From: Glutamicibacter creatinolyticus
Lineage (GTDB): Bacteria > Actinomycetota > Actinomycetes > Actinomycetales > Micrococcaceae
Direction of reading: 5' to 3'
Assembly: GCF_006094275.1 (NCBI RefSeq)
Contig: NZ_CP034412.1
Span: 1,736,001 to 1,800,000, forward strand
DNA length: 64,000 nucleotides
Numbering within the stretch: the stretch's first letter is position 1; each line of letters opens with the position of its first letter. The position numbers and the translations under genes are program-made. Under the pieces are notes generated by a model. The model saw only the letters and a list, made by a program, of their open reading frames with translations. It searched no databases and was not told the DNA's origin. Below are positions 34,799 to 44,199 of the stretch, piece by piece.

Positions 34799-36523
34799 CT
34801 AGAACATCCGGCGCCAGTTCGTCTTGGCCAGATCCAGCAGTTCGTCGCCGCGACCGGACATCACGGTCTTGATGGCGAACAGGGCGAAGCCCTTGGCCTG
34901 TTCGAACTTGATGGTCGGCGGCATGCTCAGCTCCTGGCGGTCGGTGAGCACATCGAGCACCACCGGTCCGTCGTGGGCCAGCATCTGCTCGACCGCGTCG
35001 GGCAGGTCCGCCGAGTCGGTGACCCGGATGCCCTTGATGCCCATGGCCTCGGCCACGGCGGCGAAGTCCGGGTTCTCCAGCGTGGTGCCGTAGGTGAGGT
35101 AGCCGGCGGCCTTCATCTCCAGCTCCACGAAGTTCAGCGAGGAGTTGTTGAACACCACGGTCTTCACGTTCAGCCCGTTCTGCTTCACGGTCAGCAGCTC
35201 ACCGAGCAGCATCGTCAGCCCGCCGTCACCGGCCAGCGCGATGGACTGGCGCTTGCGGTCCACGGCCTGCGCGCCGATGGCGTGCGAGAGCGCGTTGGCC
35301 ATCGACCCGTGGTTGAAGGAGCCCAGCAGCCGGCGCTTGCCGTTCATGCTCAGGTAGCGCGCCGCCCACACGGTCGGTGAGCCGACGTCCGCGGTGAACA
35401 CCGCGTCCTCGCTGGCCGCCTGGTCGACCAGGCGGGCCAGGTACTGCGGGTGGATCGCGTCCCCGCGCTTGGAGGGGGTGGCCAGCTCGTCCAGCTTTTC
35501 GCGGGTCTTGGCGAAGTGCTTGGTCGACTCGTCCAGGTGCTTGCGGTGCTTGGAGCGCGGCAGCACCTCGGACAGGGCCCGGGCGGTGTCCTTCACGGTG
35601 CCCACCAGGGGGATGTCCACCTTGGTGCGCCGCCCGATCTGTTCACCGCGCAGGTCCACCTGGATGGTGGTGGCCTCCTCGGGCAGGAACTGCTGGTACG
35701 GGAAGTCGGTGCCCAGCATCAGCAGCACGTCGCAGTCCTCGATGGCGCGGTAGCCCGAGGCGAAGCCGATCAGCCCGGTCAGGCCCACGTCGAACGGGTT
35801 GTCGTAGGAGATGTGGTCCTTGCCGCGCAGCGCGTGCACCACCGGGGCGGCGAGCTTGTCGGCCAGCTCCATCACCTCGGCGTGGGCTCCGGCGCTGCCG
35901 GCACCGGCCAGGATGGTGACCTTCTTGGAGCCGCCAAGCACCTGGGCGGCGCGTTCGATCTCCGCCTCGCTGGGCAGCACCCGCGGTTCGGTCTTGGCGA
36001 TCTTGCGCGGGGTGATGCGCGGCATGTCCTGCAGGGCCACGTCCCCGGCGATCACCAGGACCGCCACCCCGCGCTTTTCAATGGCCTCGCGCATTGCGAT
36101 GTTCATGATGCGCGGCATCTGCGAGGCGTCGGAGACCTGCTCGACGTACACCGAGCATTCGCGGAACACGTCGGTGGGGTGGGTTTCCTGGAAGTAGTTG
36201 GAGCCGATTTCCTCGGTGGGGATGTGGGCGGCGATGGCCAGTACCGGCACGCGGGAGCGGTTGGCGTCGTACAGCCCGTTGATCAGGTGCAGGTTGCCCG
36301 GCCCGCAGGAGCCGACGCAGACTGCCAGCTCCCCGGTGATCTCGGCTTCGGCGGCGGCGGCGAACGCGGCGGCCTCCTCATGGCGGGTGTGCACCCATTC
36401 GATGCGCCCGTTTTCCCGCAACGCGTCGGTCAGGCCGTTGAGCGAATCGCCGGGGATCCCGTACATCCGCTTCACGCCCTGGACTTCGAGCTGGCTAATG
36501 ATGTTCTGCGCGACCGTAGGCAT
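34799..36523 (-). CDS. poxB: pyruvate dehydrogenase (quinone) / pyruvate oxidase
   Basis: A 574-residue thiamin-diphosphate and FAD enzyme that oxidises pyruvate to acetate and CO2, passing electrons to membrane quinones. The N-terminal domain has the catalytic Glu in VHTRHEEAAAFAA. The C-terminal ThDP motif starts ALAGDGGLTMLLGEL and ends FNNSSLNFV. The C-terminus (FALFAIKTVMSGRGDELLDL) would form the membrane-binding helix released on activation. GGAGG precedes the ATG at 36523. PoxB normally serves stationary-phase or low-oxygen carbon overflow. Confidence 0.94.
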   Translation of the reverse strand: MPTVAQNIISQLEVQGVKRMYGIPGDSLNGLTDALRENGRIEWVHTRHEEAAAFAAAAEAEITGELAVCVGSCGPGNLHLINGLYDANRSRVPVLAIAAHIPTEEIGSNYFQETHPTDVFRECSVYVEQVSDASQMPRIMNIAMREAIEKRGVAVLVIAGDVALQDMPRITPRKIAKTEPRVLPSEAEIERAAQVLGGSKKVTILAGAGSAGAHAEVMELADKLAAPVVHALRGKDHISYDNPFDVGLTGLIGFASGYRAIEDCDVLLMLGTDFPYQQFLPEEATTIQVDLRGEQIGRRTKVDIPLVGTVKDTARALSEVLPRSKHRKHLDESTKHFAKTREKLDELATPSKRGDAIHPQYLARLVDQAASEDAVFTADVGSPTVWAARYLSMNGKRRLLGSFNHGSMANALSHAIGAQAVDRKRQSIALAGDGGLTMLLGELLTVKQNGLNVKTVVFNNSSLNFVELEMKAAGYLTYGTTLENPDFAAVAEAMGIKGIRVTDSADLPDAVEQMLAHDGPVVLDVLTDRQELSMPPTIKFEQAKGFALFAIKTVMSGRGDELLDLAKTNWRRMF

Positions 36524-36688
36524 AGTGCCTCCTCATTTTCGCCGGCGGACGATTTCCACCGTTTGCCTCACTGCTGAGCCTACGACGCATTGCGCCCAGG
36601 TGCCACGTTTGGCCACAAATCTCACACCCCCGTGTGCATAAGGCCGCATGTCACCGGTGGAACTCCTAGGTCGGATCGGGGGTGGCGG

Positions 36689-37468
36689 CTAGCCGGCGAA
36701 GCCGGGCCAGTAGTGGCTGTCGGGCAGGGCGCGGGCCCCGAAGATCGCCTGGCCGACCCGCACCACGCTCGCGCCCTCGGCGATGGCCAGTTCAAAGTCC
36801 CCGCTCATCCCCATGGACAGTTCATCCAGGCCCACCGTGTCCGGGGCCTGCTGGCGCAGCCGCTCACGCAGTTCGCGCAGGCGCACGAAGCAGGCGCGCA
36901 CCCGTTCGGTGTCGCTGGAGAAGATCGCCAGGGTCATCAGCCCGCGCACCCGCAGCCGGTCAAAGGCCGGCAGCTGGGTGAGGAAAGGCGCGGTGTCCTC
37001 GGGCGCCAGTCCGAACTTGGATTCCTCGGCGGACGTGTTCACCTGGACGAACACATCCAGCGTCCTGTCCTCCAGTTCCAGCCGCCGCTGCAGGGCGGTG
37101 GCCTGGCGCAGGTTGTCCAGCGCCTGGAATTCGTGGGCGAAGCGGGCCACGTACTTGGCCTTGTTGGTTTGCAGGTGCCCAATGACCGAGAACTTCAGGT
37201 TCGGGATGTCGGCCAGGTTCTCCGCCTTGCGCGCGGCCTCCTGCACCTTGTTCTCCCCCAGGTAGTCCATGCCCGCGCCGATCGCGATGCGCAGGCGTTC
37301 CTCCGGCACGGTCTTGGACACCGGCAGCAGGCGCACCGAGCCCGGCTCGCGCCCGGCGGCGCGTTCGGCTTCGGCGATGCGTTCGCGCACCGAGGCCAGG
37401 TTGTGCTGGAAGTCCTGCAGGGTCTGCGCGTGCGCGGCGGCGCTGGAACCTGGCTGGGGTGCTGTCAT
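36689..37468 (-). CDS. PLP homeostasis protein (YggS/PROSC family), copy 2
   Basis: A 259-residue paralogue of the gene at 32652-33404, with the same landmarks: LLPVSKTVP with the PLP lysine, LGENKVQEAARK, VIGHLQTNKAKYV, VNTSAEESKFG, and SMGMSGDFELAIAEGASVVRVGQAIFG. The copies are strongly similar over their whole length but diverged at many positions, so the duplication is old. This copy keeps the standard IGHLQTNK. It stands alone, divergent from a cupin gene, not with pyridoxal kinase. Division of labour between copies is unknown. Confidence 0.92.
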   Translation of the reverse strand: MTAPQPGSSAAAHAQTLQDFQHNLASVRERIAEAERAAGREPGSVRLLPVSKTVPEERLRIAIGAGMDYLGENKVQEAARKAENLADIPNLKFSVIGHLQTNKAKYVARFAHEFQALDNLRQATALQRRLELEDRTLDVFVQVNTSAEESKFGLAPEDTAPFLTQLPAFDRLRVRGLMTLAIFSSDTERVRACFVRLRELRERLRQQAPDTVGLDELSMGMSGDFELAIAEGASVVRVGQAIFGARALPDSHYWPGFAG

Positions 37469-37644
37469 GATGCGTGCTTCCTTCCCACGATGCTGGCCAC
37501 GGTGCGGGCCCGGCGGACCCGCCCACTGCCCTTCAGTCTAGGCGTCCCCGGCGAAGAACCGGTTCCCCACGGCGGCGGGGCTAAGCTGTGGGAAGAGCCG
37601 GCAGACCCTGCCGGCACGCCGTAGGCCCTGAGATGGAGGAAGCC

Positions 37645-38250
37645 TTGTCCGCCAAAGACCCGCAGACCATCGATGTGCGCCAGATCCCCAAGCCGCAGCG
37701 CCACGCCCGGATTTTCGAGCTTTTCGCCCGGTTGCAGACCGGTGAACAGCTGGTGCTGCTGGCCGATCATGAACCGCAGAACCTGCGCCGCGAGTTCGAG
37801 CGGGACCAGCCCGGCGCCTTTGACTGGCAGGCCCGGGCGCTGGATTCCGGACAGTGGCGGGTGCTGCTCACCCGGCTGGCCGCCACGCCGCTGCCCCGGG
37901 TGCTGGCCAACACCACCGGGCTGGCCGCGGCGGCCCAGGGCAGCGGGGCGATCTGGAAGCTGGAGCCCGAACAACGGGATCTGGATGCGAACATCATCGC
38001 GCTGGGCCCCTGGGAGCAGATCGGCGAACACCAGGGCCCGGACCTGGACGTGCTGATCCACGTGTTTTCCGGCTCCGGGGTGCTGTACACCGAAACCGGC
38101 AACGTGCCGCTGGCGGTGGGCGACGTGCTCTACCTGCCGGCCCGGTCGCGGCGCCGCTTCGTGGCCGCGGATGCGGGACTACGCTACTTCTCGGTGCACC
38201 AGCGCAAGAAGACCCTGGGCCTGATGCCCACCCTGCGCCCTTCGACGTAG
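37645..38250 (+). CDS. DUF2249 plus cupin domain protein
   Basis: A 201-residue protein. The N-terminal part (IDVRQIPKPQRHARIFELFARLQTGEQLVLLADHEPQNLRREFE) is a DUF2249 module, a small TusA-like fold often in proteins handling nitrogen oxides or haem. The C-terminal half is a cupin barrel (DVLIHVFSGSGVLYTETGNVPLAVGDVLYLPA). GGAGGA with optimal spacing points to the TTG at 37645 rather than the ATG at 37633. It is divergent from the PLPHP copy 2. Role unknown; ligand binding or regulation is likely. Confidence 0.75.
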   Translation: MSAKDPQTIDVRQIPKPQRHARIFELFARLQTGEQLVLLADHEPQNLRREFERDQPGAFDWQARALDSGQWRVLLTRLAATPLPRVLANTTGLAAAAQGSGAIWKLEPEQRDLDANIIALGPWEQIGEHQGPDLDVLIHVFSGSGVLYTETGNVPLAVGDVLYLPARSRRRFVAADAGLRYFSVHQRKKTLGLMPTLRPST

Positions 38251-38276
38251 AGGCGCCCCCTGGCCGGCGGAGCGGG

Positions 38277-39458
38277 CTACTGGTCCGGATCCCACTGCCC
38301 GGTCTGCAAAAAGTGCTCCAGCACCGCGGTGTGGTGTCCGGGCTGCAGGTCATTGGCCTGCAGCCACGCGTCATCGTAGTAGGTGTTCTGGTAGCGCTCG
38401 CCCCTGTCGCAGATCAGCGTCACCACGCTGCCCTGCTCGCCGTTGCGCAGCATCCGGGCGATCACCTCGAAGGCGGCGTACAGGTTCGTGCCGGTGGAGG
38501 CCCCGGCCCAGTGCCGGGTCTTGGCCCGCAACAGGCGCATGGCGGCGATGGACCCGGCGTCGGGAACCTGCAGCATCTGGTCGATCACCCCGGGCACGAA
38601 GGACGGTTCGACCACCGGGCGCCCGATGCCCTCGATGCGTGAGCCGATGCCGGTGGCGTAGTTCATGTCCCGGCGCCGCCAGCCCTCATAGAAGGCCGAG
38701 TTCTCCGGGTCGGCGACGGCGACCTTCGTGGCGTGGCGCCGATAGCGCACATAGCGCCCGAAGGTGGCGCTGGTGCCGCCGGTGCCGGCGCTGATCACGA
38801 TCCAGGAGGGAATCGGGTGGCGTTCGGCGGACATCTGGGAGAACACCGATTCGGCGATGTTGTTGTTGCCCCGCCAGTCGGTGGCCCGTTCGGCGTAGGA
38901 GAACTGGTCCAGGTAGTACCCGTTGCTCTCCGCGGCCAGCTCACGGGCCGACTGGTAGACGGCCGCCGGCCCATCCACGAAGTGGCAGTGCCCGCCGTAG
39001 AACTCAATCAGCTCCACCTTCTCACTGCTGGTTCCGTGCGGCACCACGGCTATGAACGGCAGCCCGAGCATGCGGGCGAAGTAGGCCTCGGAGACCGCGG
39101 TGGACCCGCTGGAGGCCTCCACCAGGGTGGTGTCCTTCCCGATGTGGCCGTTGACCAAGCCGTAGAGGATCAGCGAACGCGCCAGGCGGTGCTTCAGCGA
39201 ACCCGTGGGGTGCACCGATTCGTCCTTCAGGTACAGGTCGATGCCCCACTGGGCGGGCAGCGGGAAGACGTGCAGGTGGGTGTCGGCGCTGCGGTTGGCG
39301 TCGGCGTCAAGCAGCGCAATGGCTTCGCGGACCCAGTGGGCGCCCTCGGAGAGTTCTTCGTTCACTTGATCAACACTAGCCGTTTGCCGCCAATCCGTCA
39401 GCGGCACGCCGTGTTTCGGCCCCGTGCCCACGCTGCGGTGGTATGTTGTGACAACCAT
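38277..39458 (-). CDS. PLP-dependent L-cysteine desulfhydrase (Cds1-like)
   Basis: A 393-residue fold-type II PLP enzyme of the cysteine synthase family. The PLP Lys is Lys89 in HPTGSLKHR, and the phosphate loop is ISAGTGGTSATFG. The long C-terminus (GASTGTNLYAAF...CDRGERYQNTYYDDAWL) matches the actinobacterial Cds1 group, which breaks cysteine to H2S, pyruvate and ammonia rather than making it. The first ~28 residues look unlike the family and there is no clear Shine-Dalgarno, so the true start may be internal. It is divergent from a membrane-protein gene. Confidence 0.82.
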   Translation of the reverse strand: MVVTTYHRSVGTGPKHGVPLTDWRQTASVDQVNEELSEGAHWVREAIALLDADANRSADTHLHVFPLPAQWGIDLYLKDESVHPTGSLKHRLARSLILYGLVNGHIGKDTTLVEASSGSTAVSEAYFARMLGLPFIAVVPHGTSSEKVELIEFYGGHCHFVDGPAAVYQSARELAAESNGYYLDQFSYAERATDWRGNNNIAESVFSQMSAERHPIPSWIVISAGTGGTSATFGRYVRYRRHATKVAVADPENSAFYEGWRRRDMNYATGIGSRIEGIGRPVVEPSFVPGVIDQMLQVPDAGSIAAMRLLRAKTRHWAGASTGTNLYAAFEVIARMLRNGEQGSVVTLICDRGERYQNTYYDDAWLQANDLQPGHHTAVLEHFLQTGQWDPDQ

Positions 39459-39496
39459 CAGCTCACTAGGCAGGATCTATTGAGGACAGGAACGTC

Positions 39497-40294
39497 TTGA
39501 GCACCAGCACCCCACAGGTTTCCACGACCCTGGCCCTGTGCTGCGCAGCGCTGGTTTTCGCCGGTGCCCTCTGGGCGCTGCTGGCCCACGGGCTGGCCTT
39601 TGCCACCCGGCTCGGCCCGCACGGCGTCGGCGTGCTCTATGCCCAGCATGGCGCCCCTGCCGCGTCGGCGGACTGGATCTGGGTGCCGCTGCTGCTGGGG
39701 CTCGGGCTGTATGCCCTGTACCAGTGCCGGGAGCCTCAGCGCCAGGCCCTGCTGCACTACCGAATCCGCTTCCTGGTCGCCGCAGCGGCCCTGCTGGCCG
39801 GGTTGTGGCTGCAGCTGCTGGATGCGCGGCAGCTCGGCGCGGCGCTGGTGATCGGGCTGCTGCTGCTGGCCGATCTGTTCCTGGTCCTGCGCCGGATCAG
39901 CCGCAAGGTGCTCTACACCTCGGCGGATCGGTGGATTACCCGGGCCACGATGGGACTGTTCTTCGGCACGACGCTGGTGATGGTCCTGACGAATTTCACC
40001 GCCTGGGTTCCCACGCTCGGTGTCGAGGCCCTGGCCCGGCCAGTGCATGCGGCCACGGCGCTGCTGGTACTGCTCACCTGCCTGGCGGTCAGCGCGATGA
40101 CGTTCTTTAACCCCATGGGGATCTATGTGAACCTCGGCGCCGCCTGGATGGCCCTGTGGATTGCCGTGGCCGCCTATGACGGTCCTCGGGCCTCCGCCCC
40201 GGTCGCGATCTGCGCCACCATCGGCACCGCGCTGCTACTGATTTGCCTGCTCAGCAGCGTGCGCATCCGGGTTCGTCAACTCACCGGCGACTGA
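39497..40294 (+). CDS. polytopic membrane protein, unknown
   Basis: A 265-residue protein with about 7 hydrophobic helices: about 10-35, 60-78, 88-105, 112-130, 148-170, 180-200, 208-225 and a final 235-255. Only short loops separate them. The TTG at 39497 has AGGAA 4 bases upstream. I recognise no transporter or enzyme motif. The only context is its shared divergent promoter region with the Cds1-like gene. Confidence 0.65.
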   Translation: MSTSTPQVSTTLALCCAALVFAGALWALLAHGLAFATRLGPHGVGVLYAQHGAPAASADWIWVPLLLGLGLYALYQCREPQRQALLHYRIRFLVAAAALLAGLWLQLLDARQLGAALVIGLLLLADLFLVLRRISRKVLYTSADRWITRATMGLFFGTTLVMVLTNFTAWVPTLGVEALARPVHAATALLVLLTCLAVSAMTFFNPMGIYVNLGAAWMALWIAVAAYDGPRASAPVAICATIGTALLLICLLSSVRIRVRQLTGD

Positions 40295-40498
40295 GCTTTC
40301 GCGCCTGCCGATCTGGCCCATGGCACACCGGCCTTGGTCTTCCCCCGGTGTTCGCCCACAGCGGGATTACTGGGAGTTTTCCATAATGAGCCGGTGTTGC
40401 CTTGAGTCGGAACAACGCGCTGGCTAGGGTGTAATCAGTAGCTTTCGTGGTGTCCCCATCATGGAAGCGCTGGGGAATCCAAAGGAAAGAGGGAACGT

Positions 40499-40855
40499 AT
40501 GTCCAAGACCAAGAAGAGCTTCAAAGAAGTCGAGAAGTCGCTGAAGAAGCTCGCCAAGAACGCGAAGACTGAAATCCCCCAGGAACTGAAGGAAAGCTGG
40601 AGCAAGGCCATTGCCGGTGTTGATGCTGGGGCCATCAGCGACGCAGGCGCCAATCTGGTCAGCAACGTGACCGGGAACTCCAAGGCCGCCAAGCGCACCC
40701 GCAGCTCCGTCGAGGATGCCGTGAACCGCGCGCAGAAGGCCTTGAACACCCAGAAGAAGGGCTCCAAGGGACGCAAGTTCCTGATGTTCCTTGTTGTGGC
40801 CGGTGTAGCCGTCGCCGCCGCCGTGGCCGCCAACAAGAAGACCGCCACCAGCTAA
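40499..40855 (+). CDS. Lys-rich protein with C-terminal membrane anchor
   Basis: A 118-residue protein. The first 50 residues are a charged, heptad-like helix (KKSFKEVEKSLKKLAKNAKTEI). The middle is Ala/Asn/Ser-rich, then a basic stretch (KKGSKGRK) precedes one membrane helix (FLMFLVVAGVAVAAAVAA), with a short Lys tail. It would be a tail-anchored protein with a basic cytoplasmic coiled coil. AGAGGGAA precedes the ATG. Similar Lys/Ala-rich proteins in actinobacteria bind DNA or the envelope, but the role here is unknown. Confidence 0.65.
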   Translation: MSKTKKSFKEVEKSLKKLAKNAKTEIPQELKESWSKAIAGVDAGAISDAGANLVSNVTGNSKAAKRTRSSVEDAVNRAQKALNTQKKGSKGRKFLMFLVVAGVAVAAAVAANKKTATS

Positions 40856-40878
40856 TTCCCACACCCAGTTTTGGCTCA

Positions 40879-40907
40879 CGCCCCGGAACGCTCTTCGTTC
40901 CGGGGCG
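40879..40907. terminator. convergent terminator
   Basis: CGCCCCGGAACG (40879-40890) pairs with CGTTCCGGGGCG (40896-40907) around CTCTT; it lies between convergent genes. Confidence 0.8.
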
Positions 40908-40953
40908 TTCGCGTCTACCCCGCCGGGCCGGCGACGCAAAGCGTCCCGGGCCC

Positions 40954-41154
40954 CTATTTCTTTCCGTACTTCCGGTGTGCCGCCTGTCGGCTAATGCCCA
41001 AAACCGTCGCGATCCCCGACCAGCTCATCCCCGCGGTGCGGGCGCTGCGAACCGCGGCGGCCTCACGACGGGCCAGCTCCTTTTTCTGGGCCACGATGTC
41101 ACCCAGCTCCCGGATGGGGTCCCGTCCGTCATCCTGGCGCAGATCCGTTTTCAT
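40954..41154 (-). CDS. small helix-turn-helix protein
   Basis: A 66-residue protein from the ATG at 41154 (MKTDLRQDDG), with AGAAGG upstream at about 9 bases. The N-terminal half is a charged helix (IRELGDIVAQKKELARREAAAVRSAR). The C-terminal half is a clear HTH (GMSWSGIATVLGISRQAAHRKY), like the DNA-binding end of sigma-region-4/AsnC-type proteins. Such small proteins are common and uncharacterised in actinobacteria. The frame can start 14 codons earlier at a GTG without ribosome-binding site. Confidence 0.7.
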   Translation of the reverse strand: MKTDLRQDDGRDPIRELGDIVAQKKELARREAAAVRSARTAGMSWSGIATVLGISRQAAHRKYGKK

Positions 41155-41317
41155 TTCCCTGTACCCTTCTGCCAAGTTGTGAATTAAAGGTGACACGGCT
41201 TGCCACGGCCGTCAATGGATGTTGACAACCATGCCCGATGGCTCCGAAACGCCGACGATCAACCGGCGATGGCACCGCAGGCGATGGCCGCATGAACGAA
41301 GGACGCCGACGCGTCGA

Positions 41318-41323
41318 TAGGAT
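41318..41323 (+). promoter_or_regulatory. -10 element of probable leaderless ABC-F gene
   Basis: TAGGAT ends 6 bases before the GTG at 41330; the only purine patch (GGAG) is too close to act as Shine-Dalgarno. The transcription start would coincide with the GTG. Confidence 0.4.
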
Positions 41324-41329
41324 GGAGCG

Positions 41330-43012
41330 GTGGCACACATCGACGTATCCGACATCCAGTACTTCCTTTCCGACGGCACCCAACTCCTTGGCGGGGTCAG
41401 CTTCAAGGTCACCGAAGGTTCCAAAACGGCCCTGATCGGCCCCAACGGCACCGGCAAGACGACGCTGTTCAAGATCATCGCCGGAGACCTCAAAGCCGAT
41501 GACGGCGCGGTCAGCCGTTCCGGAAGCCTCGGTATCATGCGTCAGTTCATCGGCCAAGTCCGCGACGAAAGCACCGTGCGGGATCTGCTGCTTTCCACCG
41601 CCACACCGCAGCTGTCGGCCATTGCCGAGCGGGTGGCCACCCTGGAAGCCAAAATGCTGGAGTCGGAAGACGAAAAAGTCCACATGAAGTACGCCGAGGC
41701 GATCATCGAATGGGGTGACGCCGGCGGATATGAGCTGGAAACCGCCTGGGACAAGGTCTGCATGGCCGCTCTGGGGGTGGAATTCGATGCGGCGGCAGGA
41801 CGCCTGGCCTCCACGCTCTCCGGCGGTGAGCAAAAGCGTCTGGTTCTGGAGGCGTTGTTTGCCGGACCCGATGACCTGTTGCTGCTTGATGAACCGGATA
41901 ACTATCTGGATGTGCCGGGGAAACAGTGGTTGGAGCAGCGGCTGAACGAATCGGCGAAGACGGTGCTGTTCATCAGCCACGACCGGGAGCTGCTGGATAA
42001 CGCCGCCACTCGGATTGCCACCCTTGAACCCGGGCACAGCGGCGCCACGGCGTGGGTGCATGGCGGCTCCTTCGGCAGTTATGTCGAGGCCCGCCGCGAA
42101 CGCAACGAACGCTTCGAAGAGCTGCGCAAGCGCTGGGACGAGGAGCATGCCAAGCTCAAGGAGCTGGTGAACATGTACAAGACGAAGGCCGCGTTCCGTT
42201 CGGACATGGCCAACCGCTATCACGCGGCACAAACCCGGCTGGAAAAGTTCCTGCAGGACGGTCCCCCGCAGGCAATTCCGCTGGAACAAAACGTGCAGAT
42301 GCGCCTCAAGGGCGGGCGGACCGCCAAGCGTGCCGTGGTGGCCGAGCGGCTGGAACTCACGGGCCTGATGAAACCCTTCAGCAACGAGATCTGGTTTGGC
42401 GACCGGGTGGCCATTCTGGGATCCAATGGGTCGGGCAAATCCCACTTCCTGCGGTTGCTCGCCTCCGGTGGCACTGATCCAGAACGCGAACACCTCCCGG
42501 TCTCGGACGTCGAGATCGCTCCGGTCAACCATGCGGGCACGGTGAAACTTGGGGCACGAATCCGCCCTGGCTACTTCGCCCAGACGCACACGCGCCCGGA
42601 TCTGTTCGGCCGCACGCTGCTGGAGATCCTGCATCGCGGCGACGAGCACCGCAGCGGGCTGCCCCGCGAAGCCGCAGCCGCCGCCCTTGACGGCTACGGC
42701 CTGGCCGGACAGTCGGAGCAAAAGTTCGAATCCCTCTCCGGTGGGCAGCAGGCACGCTTCCAGATTCTGCTGCTGCAGTTATCCGGTGCCACCCTGTTGC
42801 TGCTCGATGAGCCCACCGACAACCTGGACCTGCATTCCGGGGAAGCACTGGAACGCGCCATCAACGCCTTCGAGGGCACGGTGGTGGCCGTAACCCACGA
42901 CCGCTGGTTTGCCAGGTCCTTCGATCGGTTCTGGGTGTTTGGGGCCGACGGACGGATCTACGAGTCCGACACCCCGGTATGGGATGAGCAGCGAGTGCAA
43001 CGCCAACGCTGA
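41330..43012 (+). CDS. ABC-F type ATP-binding protein
   Basis: A 560-residue soluble protein with two ABC cassettes and no membrane domain. Cassette 1 has Walker A GPNGTGKTT (37-45), signature LSGGEQKRL and Walker B LLLLDEPDNYLD. Cassette 2 has GSNGSGKSH, LSGGQQARF and LLLLDEPTDNLD. The linker between them is a long charged helix pair (RRERNERFEELRKRWDEEHAKLKEL). ABC-F proteins act on ribosomes, either in translation control or antibiotic protection. Which applies cannot be decided from sequence. The start GTG is probably leaderless. Confidence 0.92.
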   Translation: MAHIDVSDIQYFLSDGTQLLGGVSFKVTEGSKTALIGPNGTGKTTLFKIIAGDLKADDGAVSRSGSLGIMRQFIGQVRDESTVRDLLLSTATPQLSAIAERVATLEAKMLESEDEKVHMKYAEAIIEWGDAGGYELETAWDKVCMAALGVEFDAAAGRLASTLSGGEQKRLVLEALFAGPDDLLLLDEPDNYLDVPGKQWLEQRLNESAKTVLFISHDRELLDNAATRIATLEPGHSGATAWVHGGSFGSYVEARRERNERFEELRKRWDEEHAKLKELVNMYKTKAAFRSDMANRYHAAQTRLEKFLQDGPPQAIPLEQNVQMRLKGGRTAKRAVVAERLELTGLMKPFSNEIWFGDRVAILGSNGSGKSHFLRLLASGGTDPEREHLPVSDVEIAPVNHAGTVKLGARIRPGYFAQTHTRPDLFGRTLLEILHRGDEHRSGLPREAAAAALDGYGLAGQSEQKFESLSGGQQARFQILLLQLSGATLLLLDEPTDNLDLHSGEALERAINAFEGTVVAVTHDRWFARSFDRFWVFGADGRIYESDTPVWDEQRVQRQR

Positions 43013-43023
43013 GTCGGCGCTTT

Positions 43024-43044
43024 CTGTCACATTGAGGGTGACAG
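43024..43044 (+). terminator. hairpin after ABC-F gene
   Basis: CTGTCAC (43024-43030) pairs with GTGACAG (43038-43044), 12 bases after the stop; weak T content. The remaining ~250 bases to 43296 show nothing assignable. Confidence 0.5.
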
Positions 43045-43296
43045 GGGTGATTTGTGGGGTGAATATTCCGCTGACCACGGTTTTCTCCACAATTTGAGGA
43101 ACACTTAGAAGTGAGTGGTACACATGGGGGAGCCATTTGTTCGCAAATGACTCAAGTACCGGACGTCAGCCACAACTCGCTCAGGTCGGCGTCATGCTGG
43201 GTCCAGCCGCACCGTGCGTGCTGGACCCTAGCCATTCTGCCCGCCTGCCGGAACCGGGAAGTCTCCCTTTCTTCACAGATCGGTCAAGAACGGCAT

Positions 43297-44199
43297 CTAG
43301 AATTCGTCGATCACAATCTTCTTCATCCCCATGAGTTTTTCGAACGCACCGGGCCGTTGCATCAGCTCCCCCATGTTCTGGGGGACAATCTGCCAGCTGA
43401 CACCGAACCTGTCGGTCAACCAGCCGCATTGCTCAGCCTCAGGGACGGCCGAGAGCGCCTCCCAGAGCGCGTCGATTTCAAACTGGTCACGGCAGGCAAC
43501 TTCCAGGGAAACTCCGGGCGTGAAGGTAAAAGCCATCTCCACTCCGGAATCCATGGCCGAGAACGTCTGACCCTTGAGAGTGAAGTCGCTGTACATCACC
43601 GACTCCGTGGTGACCGGCGGATTGGCCTCGGGATAGTGGAAGCGCTGCCCCGGCTTGCTGTCGCTGAAAGTGGCCACGTAGAAGTCCGCGGCTTCGGCGG
43701 CCTGGTTCTGGGCCGGTCCGCAGAACATGAGGCACGGAGTCAAGAACTGGGGCACCGTCTCCCCCTGTGCCGCCAGGGTCAACTGCCAGCTCACCCCGTA
43801 GCGGTCCTCCACCCACCCGTACCGGGGACTGAACTCATACTCGTCCAGCTCCATCATGACCTGTCCGCCCTCGCTCAGCCGCTGCCATGCCTGGTCCAGC
43901 GCGGTCTGGGTTTGTCCCGGATCTCCCCCGAAGAACGCCGGGTGGAAATTGGCGGTGAAGGAAATGGCGGGATTGGGCCGAAAATTGTCATCGGCGTTCA
44001 CCAGGGTAATCTTTGTGCCGTTGACATCAACGGCGACCGTCAGCGGTTCCCCTGCCAACGGTTGCTGGAAGTCCAGCAGGCCCTGGTTCGGGTACCGCGA
44101 CTCAACCTCACTGGTGGTGCGCGGAAAAATCCCTGCGTAGAAATCCCCGACTTCCTGCGCATTGCCGTTGCACCAAATATTTGGAACGATATGGGCCAT
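43297..44199 (-). CDS. tandem PhnB-like VOC protein
   Basis: A 300-residue protein made of two PhnB/3-demethylubiquinone-like VOC modules. Module 1 runs about 1-140 (IVPNIWCNGNAQEVGDFY...GGQVMMELDEYEFSPRYGWVEDRYGVSWQL). Module 2 runs about 150-290 (LTPCLMFCGPAQNQAAEAADFY...EQCGWLTDRFGVSWQI). The repeated GW-[VL]-x-DR-[FY]-GVSWQ ending shows internal duplication. GGGAGG precedes the ATG at 44199. Substrate unknown; this family is generally uncharacterised. Confidence 0.85.
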   Translation of the reverse strand: MAHIVPNIWCNGNAQEVGDFYAGIFPRTTSEVESRYPNQGLLDFQQPLAGEPLTVAVDVNGTKITLVNADDNFRPNPAISFTANFHPAFFGGDPGQTQTALDQAWQRLSEGGQVMMELDEYEFSPRYGWVEDRYGVSWQLTLAAQGETVPQFLTPCLMFCGPAQNQAAEAADFYVATFSDSKPGQRFHYPEANPPVTTESVMYSDFTLKGQTFSAMDSGVEMAFTFTPGVSLEVACRDQFEIDALWEALSAVPEAEQCGWLTDRFGVSWQIVPQNMGELMQRPGAFEKLMGMKKIVIDEF

